Shown piece after piece: positions 10,444-19,594 of a stretch of DNA of 64,000 nucleotides. Numbering within the stretch: position 1 is the stretch's first letter; each line of letters starts with the position of its first letter. The stretch is from Vibrio salilacus (lineage in GTDB: Bacteria; Pseudomonadota; Gammaproteobacteria; Enterobacterales; Vibrionaceae): assembly GCF_002811245.1 (NCBI RefSeq), contig NZ_NIVQ01000011.1:54510-118509 (forward strand), read 5' to 3'. Below the pieces are notes generated by a model. The model was not told the origin of the DNA. It searched no databases and was given only the letters and a program-made list of their open reading frames with translations. Both the position numbers and the translations under genes were made by a program.

Positions 10444-10908
10444 TTACTCACAGTCATCTGTACCTACAGCAACTAATGCCGGTGTATTAGCATTAGCGGC
10501 TTGAGTGTACTTAACACAATTAGCCGTAAAGTTTTCGATACCAAATGTCGCTTCAGCAGGATCTGAATTTGCCACTTCCTGTATAAATACAAAATCACCA
10601 TCCCCCAAACCTGTAACAATAGCTTCGATATCCGCTTGAGTAGCTTGAGGATAACCAAAGGCTGTATTAACATTTACATTGCTCATTGTCACAGAAGCAC
10701 TGGATACAGCCTCTTCCCCTTCAATCGCTGATTTACCGTAAACAATTCCCGCAGCTCCTTGCATTGCACCGGCGAGGCCTTCAAGAGTTGCTTTACGCGC
10801 GTCATCTTGAATATTCAAAAAACGGGGCGCTGCTGTTACTGCTAAAATACCTAAAATAACTATCACCACCACCAATTCGATTAGGGTGAAACCGCCTTGT
10901 CTTTTCAT
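10444..10908 (-). CDS. mshA: MSHA major pilin subunit MshA
   Basis: 154-aa type IV pilin, the structural subunit of the mannose-sensitive haemagglutinin pilus used for surface attachment and early biofilm formation. Leader MKRQGG|FTLIELVVVIVILGI, cleavage after G6, Glu5 conserved. The C-terminal region has the two pilin cysteines (ANCVKYTQ and the penultimate DDCE), forming the D-loop. Length is usual for MshA. An intrinsic terminator follows directly. The globular half is expected to be strain-variable. Confidence 0.93.
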   Translation of the reverse strand: MKRQGGFTLIELVVVIVILGILAVTAAPRFLNIQDDARKATLEGLAGAMQGAAGIVYGKSAIEGEEAVSSASVTMSNVNVNTAFGYPQATQADIEAIVTGLGDGDFVFIQEVANSDPAEATFGIENFTANCVKYTQAANANTPALVAVGTDDCE

Positions 10909-10942
10909 ATTATCTCTCTCTCTTGATTGACTATTTGCAGTA

Positions 10943-11509
10943 CTACTGCAAGGTTACGGTCACACGACCTGTTTCAATTTCATACACAAACTGATGATCG
11001 CTGTTACCCTCTTTTTGCGTGTAAGTGCAAGTGGCATCACCGTCGTTTGCTTCTGCTGTATACTTGATATCCGAGTTGCTCGCTGTGTTAGCTGTCGTCC
11101 CCACTCGTGGCGGATTTTGCAATAAGTTATCCATCAAATCGATGCACGCCTGGTCAGTCAGTGACGTCGGAAACGTGCTATTGTCGAGGTTGACGGCATA
11201 AGGGTAACCATCACGAAAATTGCCATTGCTTTGATCGGCGCTGGTCAACCAAAAGTTCACCCCATCGTAATTGATACTATTGCGCGCCACGCCATTAATA
11301 GTCAGCGAAGGTCTTGCTTGTGCTTCCCACTGAGCACGCGCAGATAACACGCCTGTCGCGTATCCCCCTGCGACCCCTTCAATACTGGCCTTTTTCGCTT
11401 CATCGGTCACATCAAGAAAACGCGGCAGCGCAGCAACGGCGAGTAGTCCAACCACTACAATCACCACCACTAACTCAACCAGAGTAAAACCCGTTTGCTT
11501 ATTTGCCAT
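10943..11509 (-). CDS. mshB: MSHA prepilin MshB
   Basis: 188-aa type IV prepilin-like protein immediately before mshA, first gene of the BACDOPQ half of the locus. Leader MANKQTG|FTLVELVVVIVVVG. Residues 30-50 (RFLDVTDEAKKASIEGVAGG) align closely with the same part of MshA (RFLNIQDDARKATLEGLAGA), pointing to an ancient duplication. Two cysteines lie in the C-terminal half (TDQACID and DATCTYTQ). The promoter of this second transcription unit probably lies in the 80 bp upstream. Confidence 0.92.
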   Translation of the reverse strand: MANKQTGFTLVELVVVIVVVGLLAVAALPRFLDVTDEAKKASIEGVAGGYATGVLSARAQWEAQARPSLTINGVARNSINYDGVNFWLTSADQSNGNFRDGYPYAVNLDNSTFPTSLTDQACIDLMDNLLQNPPRVGTTANTASNSDIKYTAEANDGDATCTYTQKEGNSDHQFVYEIETGRVTVTLQ

Positions 11510-11533
11510 AGTGTAACAACCCGTTAGTTTCTA

Positions 11534-11550
11534 CTCCGTATTATACGGAG
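11534..11550 (-). promoter_or_regulatory. Palindrome with embedded TATAAT upstream of mshB
   Basis: CTCCGTAT-A-ATACGGAG (minus strand) is a 17-bp perfect inverted repeat with one central base, ending 24 bp before the mshB ATG. It contains TATAAT, so it may be a -10 element under an operator, or a hairpin in the mshB leader. No T-run follows, so it is unlikely to be the mshF terminator. Confidence 0.45.
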
Positions 11551-11590
11551 GTTATATGATTTCGCTATATGTCATACGTCAATAAACCGA

Positions 11591-12064
11591 CTAAATTAAG
11601 AGGCCAACTTTTGCTGAAAAGTGATTATCAATCAGACTAATAGCAATAAATCCATTGTGATTATAGTGATACAAACAACGATAATGACCCACTATCGATT
11701 CATTGGTAATCTCAAGTGGCTGACTACCAAGTAACTCTGTTTCTGGATACAAAAGCTCAAGCCAATGTTGACAGTCCACTTGCGATTGATGATTAACAGG
11801 CGTTACCCACCCTGTATTAGTGTAGTTCAGCCTTTGTGATCCTATTTTGAGGCTAGTGGGTTGTTTTGCAAGTAGCCATTGTTGTTTGTAATAACTTGCC
11901 CGTTCATTTATGCGCTGATTAGCCAATTGCAACGCTGATTTACTGGCTTGTTGTTCCACCGCTTGCCATGCAAACAGAAAGCTCATCACCAAAAAGGTCA
12001 GCAGCAATAACCAAATAACTAACCTAGATTTCTGAACATTATCGCCACTAGCCTTTAATTGCAT
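11591..12064 (-). CDS. mshF: MSHA biogenesis protein MshF
   Basis: 157-aa protein of unknown biochemical role in MSHA assembly. A short polar N-terminus is followed by one membrane helix (residues 15-34, RLVIWLLLLTFLVMSFLFAW), a coiled-coil-like stretch (about 38-60) and a small C-terminal domain with two cysteines. It overlaps the end of mshG by 17 bp and is the last gene of the mshI-F unit. Identification is mainly by position between mshG and mshB and by size. Confidence 0.85.
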   Translation of the reverse strand: MQLKASGDNVQKSRLVIWLLLLTFLVMSFLFAWQAVEQQASKSALQLANQRINERASYYKQQWLLAKQPTSLKIGSQRLNYTNTGWVTPVNHQSQVDCQHWLELLYPETELLGSQPLEITNESIVGHYRCLYHYNHNGFIAISLIDNHFSAKVGLLI

Positions 12065-13268
12065 CTAACATGCCCCACATTGGCAAGAAAATCCCGAGCG
12101 CCAGTATCAGCACCATCGCGGCGACAATCACTAATAAAATTGGCTCAATACGAGCGGTTAAGGTTTTTAAATCGTAATCGACTTCACGATCGTAAAAATC
12201 CGACACTTCTAATAGCAGCTCGTCGATTCGCCCTGTCTCTTCCCCAACACTGATCATTTGAATCACCAACGGTGTAAACACCCCACTGTTAATCGCCGTC
12301 GATGAGATGGTCCCGCCCGCTTCAATCGAGGCTTTCATCTCTAATAATCGATTCTCAAGGTATTTATTGCCAAGCGCTTCAGCCGATAGCGCGAGCGATT
12401 GGTTTAGTGGTACGCCGGCTTTGAGCATTAAGGCAAAGGTACGCGAAAAACGCGACAACTGAGCCCGATTAACCAGTTCGCCCACCACTGGCATGCGTAA
12501 GCGGAATTTATCCCATTTTTCTCGCCCTGCCGCGGTGTTAATCCAAGCCTTAAAACCAAACAGACCCGCCACTATCACCACGACCATCATCAGCCAATAG
12601 TTGACAAAAAATTCAGAGGTCGTGATCAAGATCTTAGTTGGCAGAGGGAGATCGACCCCAAAGCGCGCAAACATACTGGAAAACTGCGGAATGACTTTAA
12701 CGTTTAAAATAAACAGCGCCACAAGGACAAAACTGATCACAAAGGTTGGATAACGCATCGCGGTTTTGATCCGTTTACGCGTTTCGACTTCTTGCTCGTA
12801 GTAATGAGCCAGTTGCAGCAGCGCTTGATCTAGCCGACCGGTATTTTCGCCAACGTGGATCATCGAGACAAACAGCGGGCTGAATACTTTAGGAAACATC
12901 TGCATCGAGCTCGATAGGCTGCGGCCATTGGTCAGTTCCTGAGTGACATCTTGCAAGGCTTCTTGCAGCTGTTTACTGGTACTATTTTGACTGAGCCCCT
13001 TCATGGAACGCAGTAAAGGTACGCCAGCCTTGGTCAAACTGTAAAGCTGGCGACAAAAAATCACCAGAGCTTCAAGAGGCAGAGCCGGGGTCAACAAGGC
13101 TTTGATATCAATACGGAAACGGCCACCTTGGCCACCTAATTGTATTGAAATGGGGATAATGCCTTTATTCATCAACTGTTCGACCACGACCTCTTGCGTC
13201 GGAGCATCGATAACTCCAGACGTTGCGCTTCCGTCTGCATGGCGGCCCTGATAATTAAACGTCGGCAT
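12048..13268 (-). CDS. mshG: MSHA platform protein MshG (PilC/GspF family)
   Basis: 406-aa inner-membrane platform protein of the MSHA machine, homologous to PilC and GspF. Two repeated T2SSF domains are visible (about residues 70-195 and 270-395), each with the hallmark phrase (MIHVGENTGRLDQAL and MISVGEETGRIDELL). Three membrane helices lie at about 170-190, 218-240 and 375-400. It should connect the MshE ATPase to the growing pilus. It starts 8 bp after mshE. Confidence 0.95.
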   Translation of the reverse strand: MPTFNYQGRHADGSATSGVIDAPTQEVVVEQLMNKGIIPISIQLGGQGGRFRIDIKALLTPALPLEALVIFCRQLYSLTKAGVPLLRSMKGLSQNSTSKQLQEALQDVTQELTNGRSLSSSMQMFPKVFSPLFVSMIHVGENTGRLDQALLQLAHYYEQEVETRKRIKTAMRYPTFVISFVLVALFILNVKVIPQFSSMFARFGVDLPLPTKILITTSEFFVNYWLMMVVVIVAGLFGFKAWINTAAGREKWDKFRLRMPVVGELVNRAQLSRFSRTFALMLKAGVPLNQSLALSAEALGNKYLENRLLEMKASIEAGGTISSTAINSGVFTPLVIQMISVGEETGRIDELLLEVSDFYDREVDYDLKTLTARIEPILLVIVAAMVLILALGIFLPMWGMLDAIKG

Positions 13269-13276
13269 AGCTCACC

Positions 13277-15001
13277 TTAGAGATAGATTGCTTGTATAAA
13301 ACCAGATGAGTCCCCTTCACCTAAACTCATCACTTCACCTAAACTGACCACGCCTTGCATCGCCAATTCCATCGCAGACGCGAGTAGCGGTTTATACTCT
13401 TCTGATTGGCGTGCCACACGTGCAAAGCCGACCGCATCATTGGCGCGCAACATATCCATCATTTCCAGATTGAGTTCGAGCATTTCAAACACACCAATCC
13501 GGCCGCTGTATCCAGTGAGATTACAGTTTTGACACCCTCTTCCAACCGAAAAAGTATCGTTGACCTGATTGGGAAAACGCTGTGCAAGCCACTGCTTACT
13601 GCTGTCATCCAACGCGTGTTCGGTTTTACAATCTGGGCACACTTTACGCACCAAGCGCTGCGCAACAACCGCACGTACCGCACTTGCCACCAAATAGCCG
13701 GGAGCGCCCATGTCCATCATTCGAAGGGCACTGTCTACCGCATCGTTAGTGTGCAACGTACTCAGGACCAAGTGACCTGTTAGCGCCGCACGCAAACCGA
13801 TTTCAACCGTTTCTTGGTCGCGCATCTCACCAACCAAAATGATGTCGGGATCCTGACGAAGAAAGGTTCGCAGAACAGTAGAAAAGTCTAAGTTAATTTT
13901 AGGGTTAACCTGCACCTGATTGACACGCGGCAAACGATATTCAACCGGGTCTTCTGCGGTAATGATTTTTTTACTCGGTTGGTTGAGTTCGGTTAACGCG
14001 CCATACAAAGTGGTGGTTTTGCCTGAACCGGTAGGCCCTGTCACTAAGATCATGCCATGCGGACGTTTGAGTTGATGGCGTAATCGCATCAGCAAATCGG
14101 CAGGTAGACCTGACTGCTCTAACTTACGTACTCCGGCCGATTGGTTGAGGAGACGCATCACGACCGACTCACCGTATTGCACTGGCATAGTCGACATACG
14201 AATATCGACTGACTGACCTTTGCTGCGGATATTAAATCGGCCATCTTGTGGTAAACGTTTTTCCGAAATATCGAGATTGGCCATCAGCTTGAGCCTTAAC
14301 ACTAAAGCCGACGCAATATTGACCTCATTAAGCAACGTCTCATGCAAGATGCCATCAATCCTTTGCCGCAAACGCAACACATTGGCGTCAGGTTCAATAT
14401 GAATGTCAGAAGCTCCGACTTGAATCGCATCTTCAAATAGAGAGTTAATCAACTTTACAACGGTAACGTCTTCGCTGTCATTGCCTTCAACATTAAAATC
14501 AAACGCATCGGTAATTTGGTGCTCAGCTTGCAATTGCTCGGCAAACGAGGCGATCTCTTTGGTGCGGCGATAATAGCGATCAAAACCATCAACCAACTGT
14601 TTTTCTGGTGTAATGACAAATTCAATACGGTATTGAGCCAGTTGCGCCAATAATGCCTCTTGAGCAAACAAATCCGCCGGATCACTCATGGCGACGCGTA
14701 AAGTGTCTCCTTGCCGACCAATAACCAGTGCGCGTAAACGGCGCGCATGTACCTCTGGTAACAGTTGTACGGCATCAATATCGACATTCGCACGACTCAA
14801 GTCAATCAGTGGGATCTCTAATTGCTGCGAGAGAAAGCTCAGCATTTGATGTTCAGTCAGAAAGCCAAGCTCAATAAGGGTTGCCCCCAACTTACGTCCG
14901 GTCGACTTTTGTGCGCTCAGTGCCTGTTCAACCTGCTGCTCGGTAATAATGCCCTCTTCGACGAGCAAATCACCCAGTCGCTTACGGAGTTGAATTTTCA
15001 T
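13277..15001 (-). CDS. mshE: MSHA extension ATPase MshE (PilB/GspE family, c-di-GMP-binding)
   Basis: 574-aa hexameric secretion ATPase powering MSHA pilus extension. The N-terminal MshEN domain holds two tandem motifs, RLGDLLVEEGIITEQQ at about residue 8 and KLGATLIELGFLTEHQ at about residue 37. In V. cholerae MshE this domain binds c-di-GMP directly. Walker A GPTGSGKTT is at about 322-330 and Walker B DIILVGE at about 386-392. The tetracysteine zinc site is C455/C458 and C490/C493. It overlaps mshN by 4 bp (ATGA). All catalytic motifs are intact. Confidence 0.97.
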   Translation of the reverse strand: MKIQLRKRLGDLLVEEGIITEQQVEQALSAQKSTGRKLGATLIELGFLTEHQMLSFLSQQLEIPLIDLSRANVDIDAVQLLPEVHARRLRALVIGRQGDTLRVAMSDPADLFAQEALLAQLAQYRIEFVITPEKQLVDGFDRYYRRTKEIASFAEQLQAEHQITDAFDFNVEGNDSEDVTVVKLINSLFEDAIQVGASDIHIEPDANVLRLRQRIDGILHETLLNEVNIASALVLRLKLMANLDISEKRLPQDGRFNIRSKGQSVDIRMSTMPVQYGESVVMRLLNQSAGVRKLEQSGLPADLLMRLRHQLKRPHGMILVTGPTGSGKTTTLYGALTELNQPSKKIITAEDPVEYRLPRVNQVQVNPKINLDFSTVLRTFLRQDPDIILVGEMRDQETVEIGLRAALTGHLVLSTLHTNDAVDSALRMMDMGAPGYLVASAVRAVVAQRLVRKVCPDCKTEHALDDSSKQWLAQRFPNQVNDTFSVGRGCQNCNLTGYSGRIGVFEMLELNLEMMDMLRANDAVGFARVARQSEEYKPLLASAMELAMQGVVSLGEVMSLGEGDSSGFIQAIYL

Positions 15002-16089
15002 TGCGGTTGCTCCTCTAAGCGACCAATGAGTGCTAAACGGTCACGGATAAACTGTTGAGACTGACTGGATACCCCTAACTTAGTCAGCGCCTGACGATAA
15101 GATGATTTCGCAGCCGCCAGATCAAAAGCTCGCTCCTGCTGGATTGCTAGCCCCAACCACCAACGGCCACTTTGCGGCTCTCGCTCAACCAACTGGGAGT
15201 AACTCTCTAGCGCCAGTTGATCTTGTTTCTGTTTTTGCGCCAATGCTGCGCGCAAAGACAAATACTCTATCGACGCCTGCTCTGGTAACGCGATCAGTAC
15301 CGTTAAAGCGGCTGGGTTTTGCTGCTCTTTGAGCAACATTTTTGCTAGCGCGAGACGCAAATCAATATTGTCATTGTTTAACGCAATGCCTTTTTGTAAG
15401 GTTTCCGCCGCTTTACGCACCTCGCCTTTTCCGTAATAAAGCGCCGCGAGCCACTGGCGAATATCGCTATCGTTTGGTGTATAACGCAATGCTTGATGGT
15501 AAGCGTCTAACGCCTGAGAGAGATTATTGCTATCAAGCGCTTTTTTCGCGCGCTCAGAGGCCTTATCTGCCAGTTGCTGCGGCGTGAGAGCAACGTGTTC
15601 AATCACGACCTGCCCCTGCTTTGCTTGCGAGGCGGCAACCTTATTGGTTGAGGCACTGACAAGCGTGTGGTTGACCGACGATTCCACCACTTGCGGTTGA
15701 GCGTATGGCTGCATTTTTGCTATCGGCGCGCTTGGAGAATGAGATTGCACGGCTTTGATTGGCGCAGATTCTGGTTGACTAGGCTTAGACGTAGCAAGCG
15801 GATCATTTGACGCTACATACATGGGTGACGAAATCACCGATGTTTTACTGGTCGGTGATACATTACCAGTGGCAAGCACCTCAACAGGTTCAAAATGGTA
15901 AAGAGGTGCAGATGGCGCTTGTTGAGAAATAGCCCAACCACCGACGGCTAAGCTGGCCGTAAAGCTGACGACTACCCACGCCACAATACGAGTCGATTTA
16001 ACTGGCTTAACCTCGGCTTTGACCAGCACGCTATCGGTACTGGCACTGTTCGTCGATAGATCTGCCAACGCACGATTGATCGCACTCAT
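14998..16089 (-). CDS. mshN: MSHA biogenesis TPR protein MshN
   Basis: 363-aa bitopic protein. A short cytoplasmic N-terminus is followed by a membrane helix (about residues 33-52), then a Ser/Pro/Ala-rich linker (about 75-165) and tetratricopeptide repeats to the end (from about 185, for example ALDAYHQALRYTPNDSDIRQ). It probably scaffolds the periplasmic part of the pilus machine, perhaps around MshL. It overlaps mshE by 4 bp and follows mshM by 3 bp. Confidence 0.9.
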   Translation of the reverse strand: MSAINRALADLSTNSASTDSVLVKAEVKPVKSTRIVAWVVVSFTASLAVGGWAISQQAPSAPLYHFEPVEVLATGNVSPTSKTSVISSPMYVASNDPLATSKPSQPESAPIKAVQSHSPSAPIAKMQPYAQPQVVESSVNHTLVSASTNKVAASQAKQGQVVIEHVALTPQQLADKASERAKKALDSNNLSQALDAYHQALRYTPNDSDIRQWLAALYYGKGEVRKAAETLQKGIALNNDNIDLRLALAKMLLKEQQNPAALTVLIALPEQASIEYLSLRAALAQKQKQDQLALESYSQLVEREPQSGRWWLGLAIQQERAFDLAAAKSSYRQALTKLGVSSQSQQFIRDRLALIGRLEEQPQ

Positions 16090-16092
16090 AGG

Positions 16093-16932
16093 TTAACTCC
16101 ATCCCCATAGCCATGGGCTTTTGAATTTAGGCTTACAACTGTCATAGGTGTCATGTATCGCTCGATATAACTGTGAATTATTGATGACTTTGGTTTGATC
16201 TCGGCAGGCCAAAACCAAGCTTTTATGACATATCTGATTGATCAAACGTGGATAGCCCAAACTGGCCCGCCACAGTGCTTTTTTGTGGTGGAGCGTAAAC
16301 AAACCAGTGTTACCACCAACTTTATTGATGCGATTATCCACATAAGCCACAACCTCATCTAAGCTCAACCCACGCAGATAAGCGCTAAAGGTGATACGTT
16401 GACGCAGTTGGCGCAGGTGATGCTGAGTTAAACGTTGGTCCAATTCCGGTTGGCCCAACAATACAATTTGCAGCAACTTTTGTTGTTCGGTTTCTAAATT
16501 GCCAAACAGGCGTAACACCTCTAAGGCCTCATCACTTAACGCCTGCGCCTCATCTACCAAGACAACCACTTGCTTACCTTGCTTCGCCAGTGCAAGTAGT
16601 TTGTGTTGAATATGATTAACCAGTGTATTTGGCTCGACTTGGGTGATGCCCAACTCATTGGCAACCGTTGCTCTCAACTGCTCACCACTCAGAGCCGGGT
16701 TGGGCAAAAAGACTAACTGAACGTGCTCGGCAATATGCCTAATAATAACCCGGCAAATCATAGTTTTACCTGAACCTACTTCGCCAGTAATCTTAATCAA
16801 CCCCTCGCCCATATCAAGCGCACCAAGCACGGTTTGAATCGCCTCATAGTGCGGGGCCAGCCCCAAAAACATCTCTGTGTCTGGCGTTAGGTGAAAAGGA
16901 AAAGTGGCGAAACCAAAATGCTCAAGATACAT
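16093..16932 (-). CDS. mshM: MSHA biogenesis ATPase MshM (ExeA/GspA-like AAA)
   Basis: 279-aa AAA+ ATPase. The start is placed at the ATG at 16932 (MYLEHFGFATFPFHLTPD), 4 bp after the mshL stop. The longer open frame to 17013 lies inside mshL and lacks family similarity. The N-terminal phrase FPFHLTPDTEMFL is typical of ExeA-like ATPases. Walker A is GEVGSGKTMIC (about residues 47-57) and Walker B is VVVLVDEAQAL. No membrane helix is seen. ExeA-like proteins help insert the secretin into the wall, so a role with MshL is inferred. Confidence 0.92.
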   Translation of the reverse strand: MYLEHFGFATFPFHLTPDTEMFLGLAPHYEAIQTVLGALDMGEGLIKITGEVGSGKTMICRVIIRHIAEHVQLVFLPNPALSGEQLRATVANELGITQVEPNTLVNHIQHKLLALAKQGKQVVVLVDEAQALSDEALEVLRLFGNLETEQQKLLQIVLLGQPELDQRLTQHHLRQLRQRITFSAYLRGLSLDEVVAYVDNRINKVGGNTGLFTLHHKKALWRASLGYPRLINQICHKSLVLACRDQTKVINNSQLYRAIHDTYDSCKPKFKSPWLWGWS

Positions 16933-16936
16933 GCAA

Positions 16937-18610
16937 TTATTGCTCGTCTGGGAACCATTCTTGCAGTAGGTCGCGCGATCGTTCGAGCTCTTTTTGCCAT
17001 GTGTTAACCCCAACTACCGAAGGCTTAAGCAAAATCACCAACTCCGTTTTTTCCGTATATTGGTTGGTGTTCCTAAATAGATGCCCTAAGCCAGGTATGT
17101 CGCCCAAAAACGGGATTTTAGATACTCTGTCTAGGGTGGCCGACTTCATGAGACCGCCGATCACAACCACATCACCATCTTGAGCGCGAATCACTGAGTC
17201 TGATTCACGAATTGAGCTGGTAGCTAATGGTAAGGTTAAGTTGGTCTCACCATAGTTAATACTTTTATTCTCTTGCTGAACATCAATGACCGCTGGGTGA
17301 ACATGTAATAAAACATTGCCCTGATCATCGATTTGCGGCGTTACATCAAGGGAGATACCCGAAAAGAAAGGCGTTAATTCAATATCAGTAGTGGTATTGC
17401 TGCTCGTATTGCCGGTGTCGGTATTTGACGAGAAGTCAGTGACAAAATAGCTGTCCGTGCCGACTTTAATCACCGCTTTTTGGTTATTAGAAGCCGTTAC
17501 TCTTGGGCTAGACAGAACATTGAGATCGCCCTGGGTTGCCATAAAGCTCAACACGGCTTCAAAGCTACCACCTGAAATAACGGCGTTAGATTGCCCGCCA
17601 AGCAAGCTACCAATAGCATTAAGCCCAGGTAAAGGTAGAGCCAAAGGAGAACCATTAGTATCTTTGATAACAGAACCTTGGCCTAAGGTATAATTTGTGC
17701 CGTTTGACGAAAAGGCTTTTGACCAGTTGATACCTTGTTGATAGCCGTCACTCAGGGTGACTTCTAATATTTTCGCCTCAAGGATAACCTGACGATGCAT
17801 TCTCTGTTGCGAGACACCCAAGAAATTACGTACTTCTCGAATCTCGTTAGGAAAAGCGCGCACCGTAATGACACTCGCTTGTGGAGTCACCACCACACTT
17901 TGCCCTTGATCCGAACCTATCAACTGAGTAACCGCTTGTTGCAACTGTGGCCAGAAGTCACTTTCGCTAGTGGTTTCGATTTCCGTGCCACCTTTAGTAC
18001 TGCTATTGCTGCTCGATGAAGAGTTTGAACTGCTTGACGTGTTTGATGAACCAGATGAATTGCCATTACTCGAACCGCTTGCTGGATTCGTTACGGTCCC
18101 AGTCGAAATCGAGGTGACAGAACGACCTGTACGTTTAAATTGCAAATAGTCGACTGGCAGCGTAACTGTACGTAAACCAGCAGGGTAGACCTGAATAACA
18201 TTGCCACTCTTGGTAATTTGATAGCCATACATATCTTCAATCACGCTCAACACTTCATCAAGCGACACATCATTGAGATTAGCAGTAATGGTTCCGCTCA
18301 CACTAGGATGAACAGCGGCGCTATACGCCGTACCTTTGACTAAGCTGGTAAAAAATGCTTTCGCATCCACCTGATTTGCCTTAATACGAAAACGTTTGAT
18401 CGAGTGTTGAGCGATCAACTCACCATTGCTGGTAGTTAATTCAGGCATCAGGTCGGCTTCAACGGACGCTGGCAGTTCATCTAATCGTAAACTGTTGTTT
18501 TGGTTAATCGCCTCGTTGAGCGCATTTTTGACTTCTATTGGATCGCGATGCCCCATCGAGCAACCGACTAACGTTGATACAATAGTGATAGCTATAGCGA
18601 ATTTACGCAT
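16937..18610 (-). CDS. mshL: MSHA secretin MshL
   Basis: 557-aa outer-membrane secretin through which the MSHA pilus emerges. The start at 18610 gives a lipoprotein signal, MRKFAIAITIVSTLVGCS, with lipobox LVGC; the frame open to 18664 overlaps mshK and is rejected. An N-terminal STN/N-domain is at about 75-145. A Ser/Asn-rich low-complexity linker runs about residues 175-210. The secretin core contains VLSSPRVTASNNQKAVIKVG and ends with TELVILLKPSVV. Gap to mshK is 14 bp. The linker is a possible glycosylation substrate (see findings). Confidence 0.95.
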   Translation of the reverse strand: MRKFAIAITIVSTLVGCSMGHRDPIEVKNALNEAINQNNSLRLDELPASVEADLMPELTTSNGELIAQHSIKRFRIKANQVDAKAFFTSLVKGTAYSAAVHPSVSGTITANLNDVSLDEVLSVIEDMYGYQITKSGNVIQVYPAGLRTVTLPVDYLQFKRTGRSVTSISTGTVTNPASGSSNGNSSGSSNTSSSSNSSSSSNSSTKGGTEIETTSESDFWPQLQQAVTQLIGSDQGQSVVVTPQASVITVRAFPNEIREVRNFLGVSQQRMHRQVILEAKILEVTLSDGYQQGINWSKAFSSNGTNYTLGQGSVIKDTNGSPLALPLPGLNAIGSLLGGQSNAVISGGSFEAVLSFMATQGDLNVLSSPRVTASNNQKAVIKVGTDSYFVTDFSSNTDTGNTSSNTTTDIELTPFFSGISLDVTPQIDDQGNVLLHVHPAVIDVQQENKSINYGETNLTLPLATSSIRESDSVIRAQDGDVVVIGGLMKSATLDRVSKIPFLGDIPGLGHLFRNTNQYTEKTELVILLKPSVVGVNTWQKELERSRDLLQEWFPDEQ

Positions 18611-18624
18611 ATGTTTTACTGACC

Positions 18625-18951
18625 TTACTGTTTCACTTCCAGAGGGAAGAGTTGTAATTTCCACGTTTTACCGCCACGCGTGAGGATAACGAGTTCTGGC
18701 TCAATGTGACGAACGGTGTAGCCCGAGACTCGCCCTCCAATAACCATAGATTGACCATTTAAAATCGCGTTGCAGTCACCAGATTGTGGGCAAACAATAC
18801 TTTGCAGTTTGGGTAATGGAGCCACTTTGTTGACAGATTTATTGTCATTTGTTGCGGGCGCACTCCAGCCGAGAGGTGCCGTTGGATCTTGCTTGGCTTG
18901 AACAGCAACCGCGACCATCATTACAAGTGTTACGACAAGAAACCTAACCAC
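18625..18951 (-). CDS. mshK: MSHA pilotin-like/PilP-like protein MshK
   Basis: 108-aa secreted protein with a signal peptide (MVRFLVVTLVMMVAVAVQA). The mature part is short and beta-rich, with KLQSIVCPQSGDCNAILNGQ and GGKTWKLQLFPLEV, resembling GspC/PilP homology-region proteins that contact the secretin. It overlaps mshJ by 8 bp and precedes mshL by 14 bp, matching the standard mshIJKL order. Confidence 0.88.
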   Translation of the reverse strand: MVRFLVVTLVMMVAVAVQAKQDPTAPLGWSAPATNDNKSVNKVAPLPKLQSIVCPQSGDCNAILNGQSMVIGGRVSGYTVRHIEPELVILTRGGKTWKLQLFPLEVKQ

Positions 18952-19594
18952 TAATAAACTCCTGTCTGGTGCCCAAGGTATAAACCGTCAAAACTAATCG
19001 CGCTTGTGGATACGACTCCACTTGATAATCAAACTGACGCCAATAATAGTTTACTGGCATAGCTTCCAATGCTTCTAAATAATGGACGATGTCAAAATAA
19101 CGCCCTGTCAACTCGATTCGAACCGGATGGATATAGTAGCCCGTCATGCCTTTATCCTCCGTGGCAGGAACAATCGGTTCCGCGGGCAAAGATTCCAGTG
19201 ATACCAGACGTAACTGTTTTGAACCTAGTAACACCGATTCAAGTAATTGTGCCATTTCACTCGGAGTAATTAAGCTTTCAACCAGTTGAGCCAACTGTTG
19301 TGAACTTTGTTGGCTCTGTGCTATCAAACGTTCAATTTGTTTGTCTAACTCGCGATCCGGATCTTGATTCAACTGCGCTTGCATCCGTAGAATGTCGGCT
19401 TGCAATTGCTGCTCATTCAGCTTTGCATCAGATAACTGCAGGCTTAGCTGGTGATTTTTATTATAAACAGGCTCAACAACTAACGTCAGTAAACCGAAGA
19501 TAATCGCCACTAATCCACATAAGCTAATCAGTCCTTTTTCTCGAGGGCTAAATTGCGTAAACTTCTCATTCCACCGCTGCCAATAACTCGCCAT
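18944..19594 (-). CDS. mshJ: MSHA biogenesis protein MshJ (PilO-like)
   Basis: 216-aa inner-membrane alignment-complex protein. One membrane helix at about residues 22-42 (GLISLCGLVAIIFGLLTLVV) is followed by a coiled coil (about 45-105, rich in Gln and Leu) and a small ferredoxin-like domain, as in PilO/GspM. It overlaps mshI by 1 bp and mshK by 8 bp. Confidence 0.9.
   Translation of the reverse strand: MASYWQRWNEKFTQFSPREKGLISLCGLVAIIFGLLTLVVEPVYNKNHQLSLQLSDAKLNEQQLQADILRMQAQLNQDPDRELDKQIERLIAQSQQSSQQLAQLVESLITPSEMAQLLESVLLGSKQLRLVSLESLPAEPIVPATEDKGMTGYYIHPVRIELTGRYFDIVHYLEALEAMPVNYYWRQFDYQVESYPQARLVLTVYTLGTRQEFISG

Noticed and set aside
13406..13783. 125-codon plus-strand frame antisense to mshE
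   Set aside because: Entirely within the conserved ATPase domain of mshE; no independent signals.
16933..17013. N-terminal extension of mshM overlapping mshL
   Set aside because: Family N-terminus begins at MYLEHFGF; the extension lies in the mshL coding sequence.
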